From: Dokdonella sp.
Lineage (GTDB): Bacteria > Pseudomonadota > Gammaproteobacteria > Xanthomonadales > Rhodanobacteraceae
NCBI GenBank assembly: GCA_019634795.1
Contig: JAHCAR010000001.1
Location: 62,001 to 126,000, forward strand
Reading direction: 5' to 3'
DNA: 64,000 nt
The notes under the pieces were generated by a model. The model had not been told where the DNA came from. It ran no database searches and saw only the letters and a list, made by a program, of their open reading frames with translations. A program made the position numbers and the translations under genes. This document shows positions 9,354-19,724 of the stretch, in pieces. Each line of letters opens with the position of its first letter. Within the stretch, counting starts at the first letter, position 1.

Positions 9354-10565
9354 ATGGAAATCCGTCCGATCTTTTCCGCCCTGATGCGCAGCAAGGTCTC
9401 GATGATCCTGATCGGCGTGCAGGTGGCGATGACCCTGGCGATCGTCTGCAACGCGCTGTTCATCATCGGCCAGCGACTCGACCATATGAATCGACCGAGC
9501 GGCATGAACGAAGCCGATACGTTCTATCTCGCCAGTTCGGGTTTCGGGCAGGGCTTCGATCCGCGCGCAACGATCCACGAAGACCTGGCGACGCTGAGGC
9601 ATCTGCCGGGCGTGGCCGACGCGACCATCAGCAATTCCGTGCCGATGAGCGAGGGCGGCTGGAGCACCGGCCTCAGCCTTCAGCCAAAGCAGAAGACCTC
9701 AACCGCCGACACCGCGATCTACATCGTCGATGAGCACGCCCTGGAGACCTTCGGCGTCGAGCTGGTCGCCGGGCGCAATTTCAAGCCCGAGGAGGTCACC
9801 GACGTCACCTTCGGCGATCGCCTGCAGCCGGCCTCGATCATCGTCACCAAGGCGCTGGCCGACAAGCTGTTCCCCGAAGGCGATGCGCTCGGCAAGTCGA
9901 TCTACATGGGCGAGGATCCGCCGACCAGCACGATCATCGGCATCGTCGATCGGCTCCAGCAACCCTGGATGAGCAGCAGCTCGATCGAGAACTCGACCTT
10001 CGTACCGGCGTTCATGCCATTCGGCAATTCATCGCGCTATCTGGTCCGCGCCGAGCCGGGCCGGCGCGACGAGGTCATGAAACTGGTCGAGCAGAAACTC
10101 GCGGAATCGAACACGAGCCGGATCATCGGCAAGGTCCGCACGATGGAAGAGACGCGCAGGGAAGCCTATGCGGGTGATCGGGCGATGGCGATCATCCTCA
10201 CGGCCGTCATCCTTGCGCTACTGACCGTGACCGCCCTCGGCATCGTCGGCATGGCCAGCTTCTGGGTCGCCCAGCGCACGCGCCAGATCGGCACGCGGCG
10301 AGCGCTCGGCGCTTCGAAGCGCGACATCCTGCGCTACTTCCAGACCGAGAACTTCATCATCACGACCTTCGGCCTGGTCGTGGGCGCAGTGCTGGCCTAT
10401 GCCTTCAGCCTTTGGATGATGCAGAGCTACCAGTCGCCGCGCCTGCCCTGGTACTACGTGCCGATCGGTTTCCTCTGCCTGTGGGCGCTCGGCCAGCTCG
10501 CCGTGCTCGGTCCGGCCATGCGCGCCTCGCGCGTGCCACCGGCGGTGGCGACGCGGAGCGTCTAG
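9354..10565 (+). CDS. ABC transporter permease, MacB/FtsX family (second, tandem copy A)
   Basis: 403 aa. One N-terminal helix (SMILIGVQVAMTLAIVCNALFII), a periplasmic core domain (about 45-270) and three C-terminal helices with RTRQIGTRRALGASKRDIL between the first two. The start ATG before EIRPIFSALMRSK is chosen by identity with the downstream copy; the frame is open to 9270 only through repeats. It is a recent tandem duplicate of the next gene: the two proteins share long identical blocks, especially in the last 150 residues, while the periplasmic domains have diverged more. That pattern suggests selection on the substrate-contacting part. Confidence 0.9.
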   Translation: MEIRPIFSALMRSKVSMILIGVQVAMTLAIVCNALFIIGQRLDHMNRPSGMNEADTFYLASSGFGQGFDPRATIHEDLATLRHLPGVADATISNSVPMSEGGWSTGLSLQPKQKTSTADTAIYIVDEHALETFGVELVAGRNFKPEEVTDVTFGDRLQPASIIVTKALADKLFPEGDALGKSIYMGEDPPTSTIIGIVDRLQQPWMSSSSIENSTFVPAFMPFGNSSRYLVRAEPGRRDEVMKLVEQKLAESNTSRIIGKVRTMEETRREAYAGDRAMAIILTAVILALLTVTALGIVGMASFWVAQRTRQIGTRRALGASKRDILRYFQTENFIITTFGLVVGAVLAYAFSLWMMQSYQSPRLPWYYVPIGFLCLWALGQLAVLGPAMRASRVPPAVATRSV

Positions 10566-10570
10566 CTGCC

Positions 10571-10664
10571 GGGAATCGGGAATGGGGAATAGGGAAGGGG
10601 TATAGCAAGACATCCCGGATCCCCAGCTCCTTTCTCGATTCCCCATTCCCCATTCCCCATTCCC
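10571..10664. repeat. Inverted arms of GGGAAT-type heptad repeat, linker 3 (intact spacer)
   Basis: Left arm 10571-10600 and right arm 10638-10664, separated by only 37 bp. The spacer is the empty-site counterpart of the MITE insertion in linker 2. Confidence 0.8.
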
Positions 10665-10675
10665 GGACAAAAGCC

Positions 10676-11884
10676 ATGGAAATCCGACCGATACTTTCCG
10701 CCCTGATGCGCAGCAAGGTTTCGATGATCCTGATCGGCGTGCAGGTGGCGATGACCCTTGCGATCGTCTGCAATGCGCTGTTCATCATCGGTCAGCGTCT
10801 CGATCACATGAGTCGTCCGAGCGGCATGAACGAAACTGATACGTTCTTTTTCAGCAGCTCGGGCTTCGGTCACGGTTTCGATCCGCGCGCAACCATCCGC
10901 GAGGACCTCGCCGTCCTTTCGCACCTGCCGGGCGTCGCCTCGGTCAGCACGACCAATTCGGTGCCGATGAGCGGTGGGGGTTGGGGTGAGGGGCTCAGCC
11001 TGAAGCCGCAGCAGAAGACCTCGACCACCCAGACCACGATCTACATGGTCAACGACAAGGGGCTCGAAACCTTCGGAGCAAAGCTCGTTGCCGGCCGCGA
11101 CTTCAAGCCCGAGGAGGTGGCCGACCTCGACGCCGGCGACACCCTGCGTCCGCCGGTGGTCATCGTCACCAAGGCCGTTGCCGACACGATGTTTCCCGAC
11201 CAGGACGCGCTTGGTAAGCAGATCTATCTCAATGAAGACAGCGCGACCACGATCATCGGCATCGTCGAGCGCACCCAGCAACCGTGGATGAGCAACGATA
11301 CGGTCGAGAACTCGACCTTCGTGCCGGGTTACATGCCCTACGGCAATTCGAGCCGATATCTCGTGCGGACCGAGCCCGGTCGGCGCGACGAGGTGATCGC
11401 GCAAGTGGAAAAGGCCCTGTCCGATTCGAACGCGAGCCGGATCATCGGCAAGATCCGCACGATGGAGGACGTGCGCCAGGAGGCCTATGCGGGCGACCGG
11501 GCCATGGCCATCATCCTCAGTGCCGTCATTGTCGCCCTGCTGACGATCACGGCGCTCGGCATCGTCGGCATGGCCAGCTTCTGGGTCGCCCAGCGCACGC
11601 GCCAGATCGGCACGCGACGCGCGCTCGGCGCTTCGAAGCGCGACATCCTGCGCTATTTCCAGACCGAGAACTTCATCATCACGACCTTCGGCCTGCTCGT
11701 GGGCGCGGTGCTGGCCTATGCCTTCAGCCTCTGGATGATGCAGAGCTACCAGTCGCCCCGCCTGCCCTGGTACTACGTGCCGATCGGCTTCCTCTGCCTG
11801 TGGGGGCTCGGCCAGCTCGCCGTGCTCGGTCCGGCCCTGCGCGCCTCGCGCGTCCCGCCCGCGGTGGCGACGCGGAGCGTCTGA
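10676..11884 (+). CDS. ABC transporter permease, MacB/FtsX family (third, tandem copy B)
   Basis: 402 aa, same architecture as the preceding gene: N-terminal helix, periplasmic MacB-like core, three FtsX helices, RTRQIGTRRALGASKRDIL. It ends in the same RVPPAVATRSV. Differences from copy A cluster in the periplasmic domain (for example SGGGWGEGLSLKPQQKT against SEGGWSTGLSLQPKQKT). The start follows the right arm of the repeat linker with the same spacing as in copy A, so the duplication unit included the linker. Probably forms a heterodimer or alternative dimer with the other permeases of the operon. Confidence 0.9.
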   Translation: MEIRPILSALMRSKVSMILIGVQVAMTLAIVCNALFIIGQRLDHMSRPSGMNETDTFFFSSSGFGHGFDPRATIREDLAVLSHLPGVASVSTTNSVPMSGGGWGEGLSLKPQQKTSTTQTTIYMVNDKGLETFGAKLVAGRDFKPEEVADLDAGDTLRPPVVIVTKAVADTMFPDQDALGKQIYLNEDSATTIIGIVERTQQPWMSNDTVENSTFVPGYMPYGNSSRYLVRTEPGRRDEVIAQVEKALSDSNASRIIGKIRTMEDVRQEAYAGDRAMAIILSAVIVALLTITALGIVGMASFWVAQRTRQIGTRRALGASKRDILRYFQTENFIITTFGLLVGAVLAYAFSLWMMQSYQSPRLPWYYVPIGFLCLWGLGQLAVLGPALRASRVPPAVATRSV

Positions 11885-11889
11885 AGGCC

Positions 11890-12020
11890 GGGAATGGAGA
11901 ATGGAGAATAGGGAGTAGGAAAAGCGAAGCAGATCGAAAGGCATGCCGGGACGGGACGAGTTCCGGGATGTATTCTCTGCCATTCCCCATTCCCCATTCC
12001 CCATTCCCCATTCCCCATTC
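11890..12020. repeat. Inverted arms of GGGAAT-type heptad repeat, linker 4
   Basis: Left arm 11890-11919 and right arm about 11981-12020 (six ATTCCCC-like units). It separates the transporter genes from the regulatory genes. Confidence 0.8.
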
Positions 12021-12095
12021 CCGAACTAATGTAACCATTCGGCGCCGGGCTGCATCCAAGCAGCCATGCGTCGATGCCCAAACCGAAACCGAGCC

Positions 12096-13439
<1,344 letters not shown>

Positions 13440-13719
13440 CGCGCTGAAGATCGCAAGCGGATCGGTCCGTCCAGTGTTTCCTTCGGGGCAAGCGATGGCC
13501 CTGGCGACACCCTCCCGCGAACTTCGGCGCGACGGCATCGGTCTGCGCGACGCGGATGTCGCTGCATTGCGGATTCGCCTATCCTCTCGGCGTGCATGGC
13601 GGCGGATCTGACCGCCATCATGCAGTGGATCCGGCCTTGTCCGGGCAGCCGATCGATGCGAAGCGCGCGCATCGGGCGATTGCTAAGCGGTTCCCTCATC
13701 TGGCGCGACGCGAATCCGC

Positions 13720-15045
13720 ATGCGATTTTTTTCTCTTGAAGGCAAGCTTGCCGCCGCCTTGCTGGCATGGTCGCTCCTGACCGCACTGAGCGTGATCGGA
13801 CTGCAGCGCTGGCTCGATTCGACGCAGGCCGCCGCCCTGTTCGCGGTACTGGGCCTGCTGCTGCCGGGCCTGCTGCTGGCCCGCTATCTGGCCAGCCCCG
13901 TGGCCCGGCTGATCCGGGCCCTGGCCGGCAGCGTGTCGGCATTCGGCGACGGCGACTTCAGTTTTTCGATCCGCAATACCCGGCGTGACGAGGTCGGTGA
14001 CCTGGTCGATGCGCACAACGAGCTGGGGCGCGTCCTGCGCGAGCAGCGGCAGAACCTGTTCCAGCGCGAGTTGCTGCTCGACACGGTTGTGCAGAACACG
14101 CCGAATGCCATGGTGCTGGTCGAGCCGGGCGGCCATGTCGTCTACGCGAATCTGGCCGCCCGGGCCCTGCTCAATGGCGGACGCAGCATGAACGGCATTC
14201 ATATCGACGCGGTCATCGCCGAGGCGCCACCCGAACTCGCCGAGGCCTTGACCGGCGCGGAGGACGCACTGTTCAGCGTGTCGATCAGGCAGGAAGACGA
14301 GACATTCCACCTCTCCCAGCGCAACTTCAAGCTGCAGGGTCGCACCCACCGCATGATCATCCTGCGCCGCATGACCCGCGAACTGTCGCGCCAGGAAGTG
14401 GCGACCTGGAAGAAGGTGATCCGCGTGGTCAGCCACGAGCTCAATAACTCGCTGGCGCCGATCCGCTCGCTGTCGCACTCCGGCAGGGAACTGGCGCGGC
14501 TCGGCGAACTGCAGCGCCTGGCCATGGTGTTCGACACGATCGAGGAGCGCGCGCGCCACCTCGGCGGTTTCGTCCAGGGCTATGCGCACTTCGCCAAGCT
14601 GCCGGTGCCGCAACAGGCCTGGGTCGAACTGCGTCCCTTCCTCGATGCGCTGGGCCAGCATTCGCAGTTCCGCCTGAGCGCAGGGGACGCACCGGCACGG
14701 GCCTGGTTCGATCGCGCCCAGATCGAGCAGTTGCTGATCAACCTGCTCAAGAATGCGAAGGAGGCCGGCGGCGACGTCGACGACGTCGAACTGGTCGTCG
14801 AGACGCGCGGCCGCGACCTGCGCATCGAGGTGCGCGACCGCGGCCCCGGCATGAGCGAGAGTGTGCTGGCCAACGCGTTGCTGCCGTTCTACTCGACCAA
14901 GCGCAGCGGCACCGGCCTCGGCCTGGCCCTGGCCCGCGAAATCGCCGAGGCGCACAGCGGCCGGCTGCAGCTGGCCAATCGCGCCGAGGGCGGCCTCGTC
15001 GTCACCCTGAGCCTGCCGCAGCCCGAACCACCCGCGGCCGACTGA
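13720..15045 (+). CDS. Sensor histidine kinase, NtrY-like
   Basis: 441 aa. Two closely spaced N-terminal helices with almost no periplasmic loop (LAAALLAWSLLTALSVIGL, ALFAVLGLLLPGLLLARYLA), HAMP-like segment (about 55-105), PAS-like domain (about 115-205), HisKA motif VSHELNNSLAPIRSLSHS with the phosphorylated histidine near 239, then HATPase with N box INLLKNAKEAGG, G1 DRGPGMS and G2 GTGLGLALAREIAEAHSG. With so little outside the membrane it probably senses a membrane or cytoplasmic signal, perhaps the state of the transporter. The 280-bp gap after the regulator shows no other gene. Partner of the regulator at 12096. Confidence 0.93.
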   Translation: MRFFSLEGKLAAALLAWSLLTALSVIGLQRWLDSTQAAALFAVLGLLLPGLLLARYLASPVARLIRALAGSVSAFGDGDFSFSIRNTRRDEVGDLVDAHNELGRVLREQRQNLFQRELLLDTVVQNTPNAMVLVEPGGHVVYANLAARALLNGGRSMNGIHIDAVIAEAPPELAEALTGAEDALFSVSIRQEDETFHLSQRNFKLQGRTHRMIILRRMTRELSRQEVATWKKVIRVVSHELNNSLAPIRSLSHSGRELARLGELQRLAMVFDTIEERARHLGGFVQGYAHFAKLPVPQQAWVELRPFLDALGQHSQFRLSAGDAPARAWFDRAQIEQLLINLLKNAKEAGGDVDDVELVVETRGRDLRIEVRDRGPGMSESVLANALLPFYSTKRSGTGLGLALAREIAEAHSGRLQLANRAEGGLVVTLSLPQPEPPAAD

Positions 15046-15070
15046 CATATTCACGCCGGCCGAGTCCTGC

Positions 15071-15076
15071 TAGATT
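15071..15076 (+). promoter_or_regulatory. Candidate -10 element for the SPFH/NfeD operon
   Basis: TGC-TAGATT, an extended -10 form, lies 31 bp before the SPFH start codon. No good -35 is visible. Confidence 0.35.
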
Positions 15077-15106
15077 GCGCGGACATATCACGCAGGGGAG
15101 AGCGTC

Positions 15107-16063
15107 ATGCCTGGATTCATCGGCCTGGTCGTCGTCGTCGTCGCATTCATCGTTCTGGCCAAGCTCGTGCGCATCGTGCCGCAGGGCTACGAGTGGACCG
15201 TGCAGCGCTGGGGCAAGTACACGCATACGCTGACTCCCGGATTCCACTTGCTGGTGCCGGTCGTGCAGAGCGTCGGCCACAAGATCAACATGATGGAACA
15301 GGTGCTCGACGTTCCGTCGCAGGAAGTGATCACCAAGGACAACGCGGTGGTCCGCGTCGACGGCGTGGTCTTCTACCAGGTGCTCGATGCGGCCAAGGCC
15401 GCCTATGAAGTCTCCAACCTCGAGCAGGCTTCGCTGGCCCTGATCATGACCAACATCCGCACCGTGCTCGGTTCGATGGATCTCGACGAATCCCTGAGCA
15501 AGCGCGACGAGATCAACGCCAAGCTGCTCGCGGTCGTCGACGAAGCGACCCACCCCTGGGGAGTCAAGGTCACGCGCATCGAGATCAAGGACATTTCGCC
15601 GCCGCGCGACCTGGTCGATTCGATGGCCCGGCAAATGAAGGCCGAGCGCGAGAAGCGCGCCAACGTGCTCGAGGCGGAGGGCTTCCGCCAGGCCGCGATC
15701 CTCAAGGCCGACGGCGAGAAGCAAGCGGCCATCCTCGAGGCCGAAGGCAAGCGCGAGGCCGCCTACCGCGAGGCCGAAGCGCGCGAGCGCCTGGCCGAGG
15801 CCGAAGCCAAGGCGACGACCATGGTCTCCGACGCGATCGCCGGCGGCGACATCAATGCGATCAATTACTTCGTCGCCAACAAGTATGTCGAGGCACTCAA
15901 GGAGATGGCCAACTCGCCGAACCAGAAGCTGCTGCTGATGCCATTCGAGGCGACCGGCATCCTCGGCTCGTTGGCCGGCATCGCCGAAATCGCCAAGAGC
16001 GCGTTCGACAAGTCGGCGCCGCCGCCACCGCCGCCGCGTGCGGCGCCGCCCGTGATGCGCTGA
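15107..16063 (+). CDS. SPFH/Band 7 membrane protein (QmcA/stomatin-like)
   Basis: 318 aa. N-terminal membrane anchor ([19 protein letters not shown]), SPFH domain from about 25 to 200 ([53 protein letters not shown]), then an Ala/Glu/Arg-rich coiled coil (about 185-240, [20 protein letters not shown]) and a short Pro-rich tail. Proteins of this kind oligomerise into membrane microdomain rings. RBS GGGGAGAG precedes the ATG. The NfeD gene begins 12 bp after its stop; SPFH and NfeD proteins act as a pair. Confidence 0.92.
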   Translation: MPGFIGLVVVVVAFIVLAKLVRIVPQGYEWTVQRWGKYTHTLTPGFHLLVPVVQSVGHKINMMEQVLDVPSQEVITKDNAVVRVDGVVFYQVLDAAKAAYEVSNLEQASLALIMTNIRTVLGSMDLDESLSKRDEINAKLLAVVDEATHPWGVKVTRIEIKDISPPRDLVDSMARQMKAEREKRANVLEAEGFRQAAILKADGEKQAAILEAEGKREAAYREAEARERLAEAEAKATTMVSDAIAGGDINAINYFVANKYVEALKEMANSPNQKLLLMPFEATGILGSLAGIAEIAKSAFDKSAPPPPPPRAAPPVMR

Positions 16064-16075
16064 CCGGGAGTTCGC

Positions 16076-16537
16076 ATGGACACCATGATTTCGAACCTGC
16101 TGGCCAGCTACGGCTGGTGGTTGCTGGCCCTGGTCCTGATTGCCGCGGAACTGCTCGCGCCAGGCTACTTCCTGCTCTGGATCGGACTGGCCGCCGGGGT
16201 CATGGGCCTGGTCATGCTGGTGTTTCCGGGGCTGCCGTTCCTGGCCCAGGCCATCGTTTTCGCCGCGCTCTCGATCGGGGTCTGCTGGGCCTACTGGAAA
16301 TTCATCCGCCCGGCCGCCGAACTGCGCGACGACCAGCCGCTGCTGAATCGCAAGGGCGATCGCATGATCGGTCGCCACGTGACCGTGGTCGAGGCCATCG
16401 TCAATGGCCGCGGCAAGGTAAAGGTCGGCGATTCCGTGTGGCTGGTCGAGGGTGCGGATTGCCCGGTCGGCACCCTGGTCGAAATCATCGGCGTGCAGGG
16501 CACGACCTTGCAGATCGCGAGATCCTCCGGCGGCTGA
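16076..16537 (+). CDS. NfeD family protein (short form)
   Basis: 153 aa. Three or four membrane helices in the first 75 residues (YGWWLLALVLIAAELLAPGY, LIWIGLAAGVMGLVM-like, AIVFAALSIGVCWAYWKF), then a soluble OB-fold domain (about 90-150, GRHVTVVEAIVNGRGKVKVG, GTLVEIIGVQGTTLQIA). It is the short NfeD type without the N-terminal ClpP-like protease. It partners the SPFH protein encoded immediately upstream. Confidence 0.9.
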   Translation: MDTMISNLLASYGWWLLALVLIAAELLAPGYFLLWIGLAAGVMGLVMLVFPGLPFLAQAIVFAALSIGVCWAYWKFIRPAAELRDDQPLLNRKGDRMIGRHVTVVEAIVNGRGKVKVGDSVWLVEGADCPVGTLVEIIGVQGTTLQIARSSGG

Positions 16538-16571
16538 GGGCGTCGGCGCGGCGCCGCCGCGCCGCATTCAC

Positions 16572-16577
16572 TATAAT
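16572..16577 (+). promoter_or_regulatory. -10 element of gcvT
   Basis: Perfect TATAAT 26 bp before the gcvT ATG, in a very GC-rich setting with no clear -35. It predicts a leader of about 20 nt, which leaves no room for a glycine riboswitch. Confidence 0.5.
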
Positions 16578-16603
16578 CCGCGCCTCTCCCGAAGGCGCCC
16601 GAC

Positions 16604-17689
16604 ATGACCCGCAAAACGATCCTCAACGAATCGCACCGCGCGCTCGGCGCGAAAATGGTCGACTTCGGCGGCTGGGACATGCCGCTCAACTACGGCTCGC
16701 AGATCGAGGAGCACCACGCCGTACGGCGCGATGCGGGCATGTTCGATGTCTCGCACATGACTGTGGTCGATCTCAGGGGCGCGCGGACCCGTGAATTCCT
16801 GCGCCACCTGCTCGCCAACGACGTCGACAAGCTGAAGAAGCCGGGCAAGGCCCTGTACTCGTGCATGCTCAACGAGCAGGGCGGCGTGATCGACGATCTG
16901 ATCGTCTATTTCGTCGCCGAGGACTTCTTCCGCACCGTCGTCAACGCCGCGACCCGCGACAAGGATCTGGACTGGATCACTCGCCAGGCGCAGCCTTTCG
17001 GCGTCGAGGTCAGCGAGCGCCGCGATCTCGCCATGATCGCCGTGCAGGGCCCGAATGCGCGATCGCGTGCGGCCTCGCTGTTCACTCCCGAGGTGGCCGT
17101 ACAGGCGCTCAAGCTCGGCAAGTTCGTCGCCATGCAGGGCGATGGCCTGTTCATCGCACGCACCGGCTACACCGGCGAGGACGGCTTCGAGATCATGGTC
17201 GACGAAGGCGCTGCGGTCGATCTCTGGAACCGGCTGCTGGGCGCCGGGGTCAAGCCGGCCGGTCTCGGTGCGCGCGACACCCTGCGCCTCGAGGCGGGCA
17301 TGAATCTCTACGGCCAGGACATGGACGAGACGATCACGCCCTGGGAAGCCGGTCTTGCCTGGACAGTGGCGCTCGGCGGCGAACGCGACTTCATCGGCCG
17401 CGCTGCGCTTGAGGCGACCAGGGCCGCGGGGGTCGAGCGCGTCATGGTCGGCATCATCATGGACGAGAAGGGCGTATTGCGGCACGGCCAGACCGTGCTC
17501 ACCGACGCCGGCAACGGCGAAGTGCTTTCGGGCACGTTCTCGCCGACGCTTGGCAAGGCGATCGCGTTCGTGCGGATTCCGGCGGCTGCCGGCGAGGGCG
17601 TACGTGTCGACATTCGCGGACGCGAGGTGCCGGTGCGCCTGGCCGGGGTGCCGTTCGTTCGCGATGGCCAGGCAGTGGCTGGCAACTGA
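16604..17689 (+). CDS. gcvT: Aminomethyltransferase, glycine cleavage system T protein
   Basis: 361 aa, normal length. It transfers the methylene group from the aminomethyl-lipoyl arm of H protein to tetrahydrofolate, releasing ammonia. Seen: N-terminal [38 protein letters not shown], folate-binding region around [16 protein letters not shown], and [16 protein letters not shown], all diagnostic of GcvT. gcvH follows 74 bp downstream with its own candidate -10; the P protein gene is not in the window. The start is the ATG before [11 protein letters not shown]. Confidence 0.97.
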   Translation: MTRKTILNESHRALGAKMVDFGGWDMPLNYGSQIEEHHAVRRDAGMFDVSHMTVVDLRGARTREFLRHLLANDVDKLKKPGKALYSCMLNEQGGVIDDLIVYFVAEDFFRTVVNAATRDKDLDWITRQAQPFGVEVSERRDLAMIAVQGPNARSRAASLFTPEVAVQALKLGKFVAMQGDGLFIARTGYTGEDGFEIMVDEGAAVDLWNRLLGAGVKPAGLGARDTLRLEAGMNLYGQDMDETITPWEAGLAWTVALGGERDFIGRAALEATRAAGVERVMVGIIMDEKGVLRHGQTVLTDAGNGEVLSGTFSPTLGKAIAFVRIPAAAGEGVRVDIRGREVPVRLAGVPFVRDGQAVAGN

Positions 17690-17705
17690 ATCGAATGCCG
17701 GCGGC

Positions 17706-17714
17706 TGCTAGAAT
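17706..17714 (+). promoter_or_regulatory. Candidate extended -10 of gcvH
   Basis: TGC-TAGAAT lies 50 bp before gcvH in the gap after gcvT. It may give gcvH a second promoter besides read-through from gcvT. Confidence 0.4.
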
Positions 17715-17763
17715 CCGGGGCCTGCCACTCCCCTCCAACGACTCCTAATCCAGGGCTCCCGTC

Positions 17764-18159
17764 ATGAAAGAAATTCCCGGCGATCTGATGTTCCTCAAGT
17801 CACACGAGTGGGTGCGTGTCGAAGACAACGGTACGGCCACGGTCGGCATCTCCGACCATGCCCAGGAGCTGCTCGGGGACCTCGTCTATGTCGAGTTGCC
17901 GAACGTCGGCGACACGGCCCAGGCCGGCACGGCCGCCGCGGTGGTCGAATCGGTCAAGGCCGCCTCCGACGTCTATGCGCCCGTCAGCGGCGAAATCGTC
18001 GCGGTCAACGACGCGCTGGCGGACAAGCCCGAGACGATCAACGAAGACGCCTATGGCGACGGCTGGATCTTCGTCGTCAAACTGTCCGACCGCGACGAAC
18101 TGCAGGAACTGCTCGATCCCGATGCCTACGCCGAACTGGTCGAAAACGAAGACGACTGA
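17764..18159 (+). CDS. gcvH: Glycine cleavage system H protein
   Basis: 131 aa, full length. It carries the lipoyl arm that shuttles the aminomethyl group between P, T and L proteins. The lipoylated lysine is K65 in [19 protein letters not shown]-terminal [23 protein letters not shown] and the tail [12 protein letters not shown] are typical. A strong terminator follows at 18185. Confidence 0.97.
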   Translation: MKEIPGDLMFLKSHEWVRVEDNGTATVGISDHAQELLGDLVYVELPNVGDTAQAGTAAAVVESVKAASDVYAPVSGEIVAVNDALADKPETINEDAYGDGWIFVVKLSDRDELQELLDPDAYAELVENEDD

Positions 18160-18184
18160 TCTGCGGGGATCGACGACGCATTGC

Positions 18185-18215
18185 GACGGGCCGGAATTCC
18201 GGCCCGTTTTTTTTT
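18185..18215 (+). terminator. Rho-independent terminator after gcvH
   Basis: A perfect GC-rich palindrome (ACGGGCCGGAATTCCGGCCCGT, arms of 11 bp meeting at the centre) is followed by nine T residues. It lies 26 bp after the gcvH stop codon. Confidence 0.92.
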
Positions 18216-18632
18216 GCCCATCAGCTGCGACGTATCGATCGCTCGACATGCGCTCCAATCGACGGCATCGCGGGACACTTTCCTAACCCCGGATTCGCGA
18301 CCGAAGTGCGCCGTCGAAACACGCTTGGCCGAAACGTTGCGCACGACCCGGTTCGAAAAATCGGTTCGCGAGCCGATCTCCGAATCACGGAAGTCGGCAC
18401 AGCAATCCGGATTTCGGGCGCCATGAGGCGGAAAAAGCCGTCCTCGCAAAACTTTTTTTCGCGTCGTTTGGCTGGCGTTTTGGTTCCGGATTCCAGGCAT
18501 TCGGGGTGCGTTGAATCGATTGCGTGACGTGGATGCCCATGTCTCCATTCGCTTGATGCGGCGCGGGTTTGCCTGTGCCATGTTGGCTGCAGGGCGCGCC
18601 ATTGCTTGCTATCCGGACGATCGGGCATTTTG

Positions 18633-18672
18633 CTACGTATGGACGTCTAGACGTATAGAGGGCTATACGGTA
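18633..18672. promoter_or_regulatory. Tandem met boxes (MetJ operator) upstream of the MetJ-H1 gene
   Basis: Five contiguous 8-bp units can be read in register with the MetJ consensus AGACGTCT. The two central ones, GGACGTCT (18641) and AGACGTAT (18649), match 7 of 8; the flanking units match 5, 6 and 4 of 8. A weak promoter (TTGCTA at 18630, N18, TATAGA at 18654) would lie inside the array and so be repressible. The array is about 155 bp upstream of the gene for a MetJ-domain protein, as expected for autoregulation. Confidence 0.75.
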
Positions 18673-18762
18673 GAAAATTGACCTCCTGCAAGTGGTTGCC
18701 CTGGCTGGATTTTCGGGGCTTTCCGGGTCGTTTTCAGGGGCCTTCACACCCTCAGAAATTTG

Positions 18763-18791
18763 TTGACACGCGCACGCGACAGGAATAATTT
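18763..18791 (+). promoter_or_regulatory. Sigma-70 promoter of the MetJ-H1 gene
   Basis: TTGACA at 18763-18768, 17-bp spacer, TAATTT at 18786-18791: one of the best sigma-70 promoters in the window. It predicts a leader of about 29 nt. It lies 90 bp downstream of the met-box array, so repression from the boxes would need looping, spreading or a role for the upstream promoter. Confidence 0.7.
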
Positions 18792-18826
18792 TCGCGGCAG
18801 TAACACAACAGACACAAAAAGGAATC

Positions 18827-19372
18827 ATGGCAGCACCCCGATTCGTCGATCCCTACATCGAGCACGGTCTGAAATCATCGGCCGTAAGAAAAATCACGGT
18901 ATCGATTCCGCTGCACATTCTTCGACTTCTGTCCGACGAACGGACCCGGCGCCAGGTCGCCAACCTGCGCCACGCCACCAACAGCAATCTGCTGTGCGAA
19001 GCATTTCTACACGCTTTTACTGGGCAACCACTGCCAACTGACGAGGAGCTAAGACGCGATATGGCAACTAAGAAAGCAACTGCGAAGAAGAAACCCGCTG
19101 CAAAGAAACCGGCCGCCAAGAAGGCTGCCAAGAAAGCCGTAGCCAAGAAGGCGCCGGCCAAGAAGAAGACGGCCAAGGCAAAATCCGCCACGGCCATGAA
19201 GAAGGCGCCTGCGAAGAAGGTCGCCAAGAAAGCGGCAAAGAAGAAGACTGCCAAGAAAAGGGTAGTCAAGGCCAAGGCCGCCACCGCCATGAAGAAGGCG
19301 CCGGCGAAAAAGCCAGCCGCCAAGAAGGCACCAGCCAAGAAAGCTGCAAAGAAGGCTGCCAAGAAGAAGTAA
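18827..19372 (+). CDS. MetJ-type ribbon-helix-helix repressor fused to histone H1-like Lys/Ala tail
   Basis: 181 aa. Residues 8-77 are unmistakably MetJ: the DNA-contacting beta strand [12 protein letters not shown], then [20 protein letters not shown] and [21 protein letters not shown], almost identical to the methionine repressor of enterobacteria. The usual C-terminal 25-30 residues of MetJ are absent. From M79 the chain continues as about 100 residues made of K, A, P, T and V ([12 protein letters not shown] repeats), like bacterial H1-like histones. RBS AAAAAGGAATC precedes the ATG. An internal ATG at 19061 with GAGGAG upstream could also start the tail alone. Expected role: methionine-regulon repressor dimer with an added non-specific DNA-compacting tail. 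Domain identities are clear; the joint function is inference. Confidence 0.9.
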   Translation: MAAPRFVDPYIEHGLKSSAVRKITVSIPLHILRLLSDERTRRQVANLRHATNSNLLCEAFLHAFTGQPLPTDEELRRDMATKKATAKKKPAAKKPAAKKAAKKAVAKKAPAKKKTAKAKSATAMKKAPAKKVAKKAAKKKTAKKRVVKAKAATAMKKAPAKKPAAKKAPAKKAAKKAAKKK

Positions 19373-19510
19373 TCAACACCCGGTCAGGAGCCTACGGGCG
19401 AATGACCCTTGACTGGACGCCACGCATCACATCCTTGATGCAAGGCAGTACAGAGTCACTGCACGGCAAGTGCAGGTAAACAAGCTTCACTGGATGTTGC
19501 AATCGAACTA

Positions 19511-19542
19511 CTCTCCCTGCGGTATGCCCAGCGCAGGGAGAG
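19511..19542 (+). terminator. Stem-loop after the MetJ-H1 gene
   Basis: An 11-bp perfect stem (CTCTCCCTGCG and its complement) with a 10-nt loop lies 140 bp after the stop. There is no T tract, so it is a possible terminator or mRNA-stabilising hairpin. Nothing else is seen in the 350-bp gap 19373-19724 apart from a probable promoter region before the next gene. Confidence 0.45.
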
Positions 19543-19724
19543 ATTTCGAAAAGCCAAAGCCCCGGTGCAGCGCTTGCCCTCCGAAGTCGAGGCCAGGGTC
19601 CGGCCTCCGTCCAGCCCCTCCCGCTCGACCCTGCCTGCACTGACCGGAAGTGTGACGGACGACGATTCGCGCCCGGTTCCCACTTGCTAGCGTAGGCCGC
19701 CCGTTTCCGTTCCGGAGTGCCGTC

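Noticed and set aside
16538..16603. Glycine riboswitch upstream of gcvT
   Set aside because: The TATAAT at 16572 leaves a leader of about 20 nt and no paired-helix core of the aptamer is visible.
18126..18602. 158-codon minus-strand frame over the end of gcvH
   Set aside because: Crosses the gcvH terminator and coding region; no recognisable domain and poor codon use.
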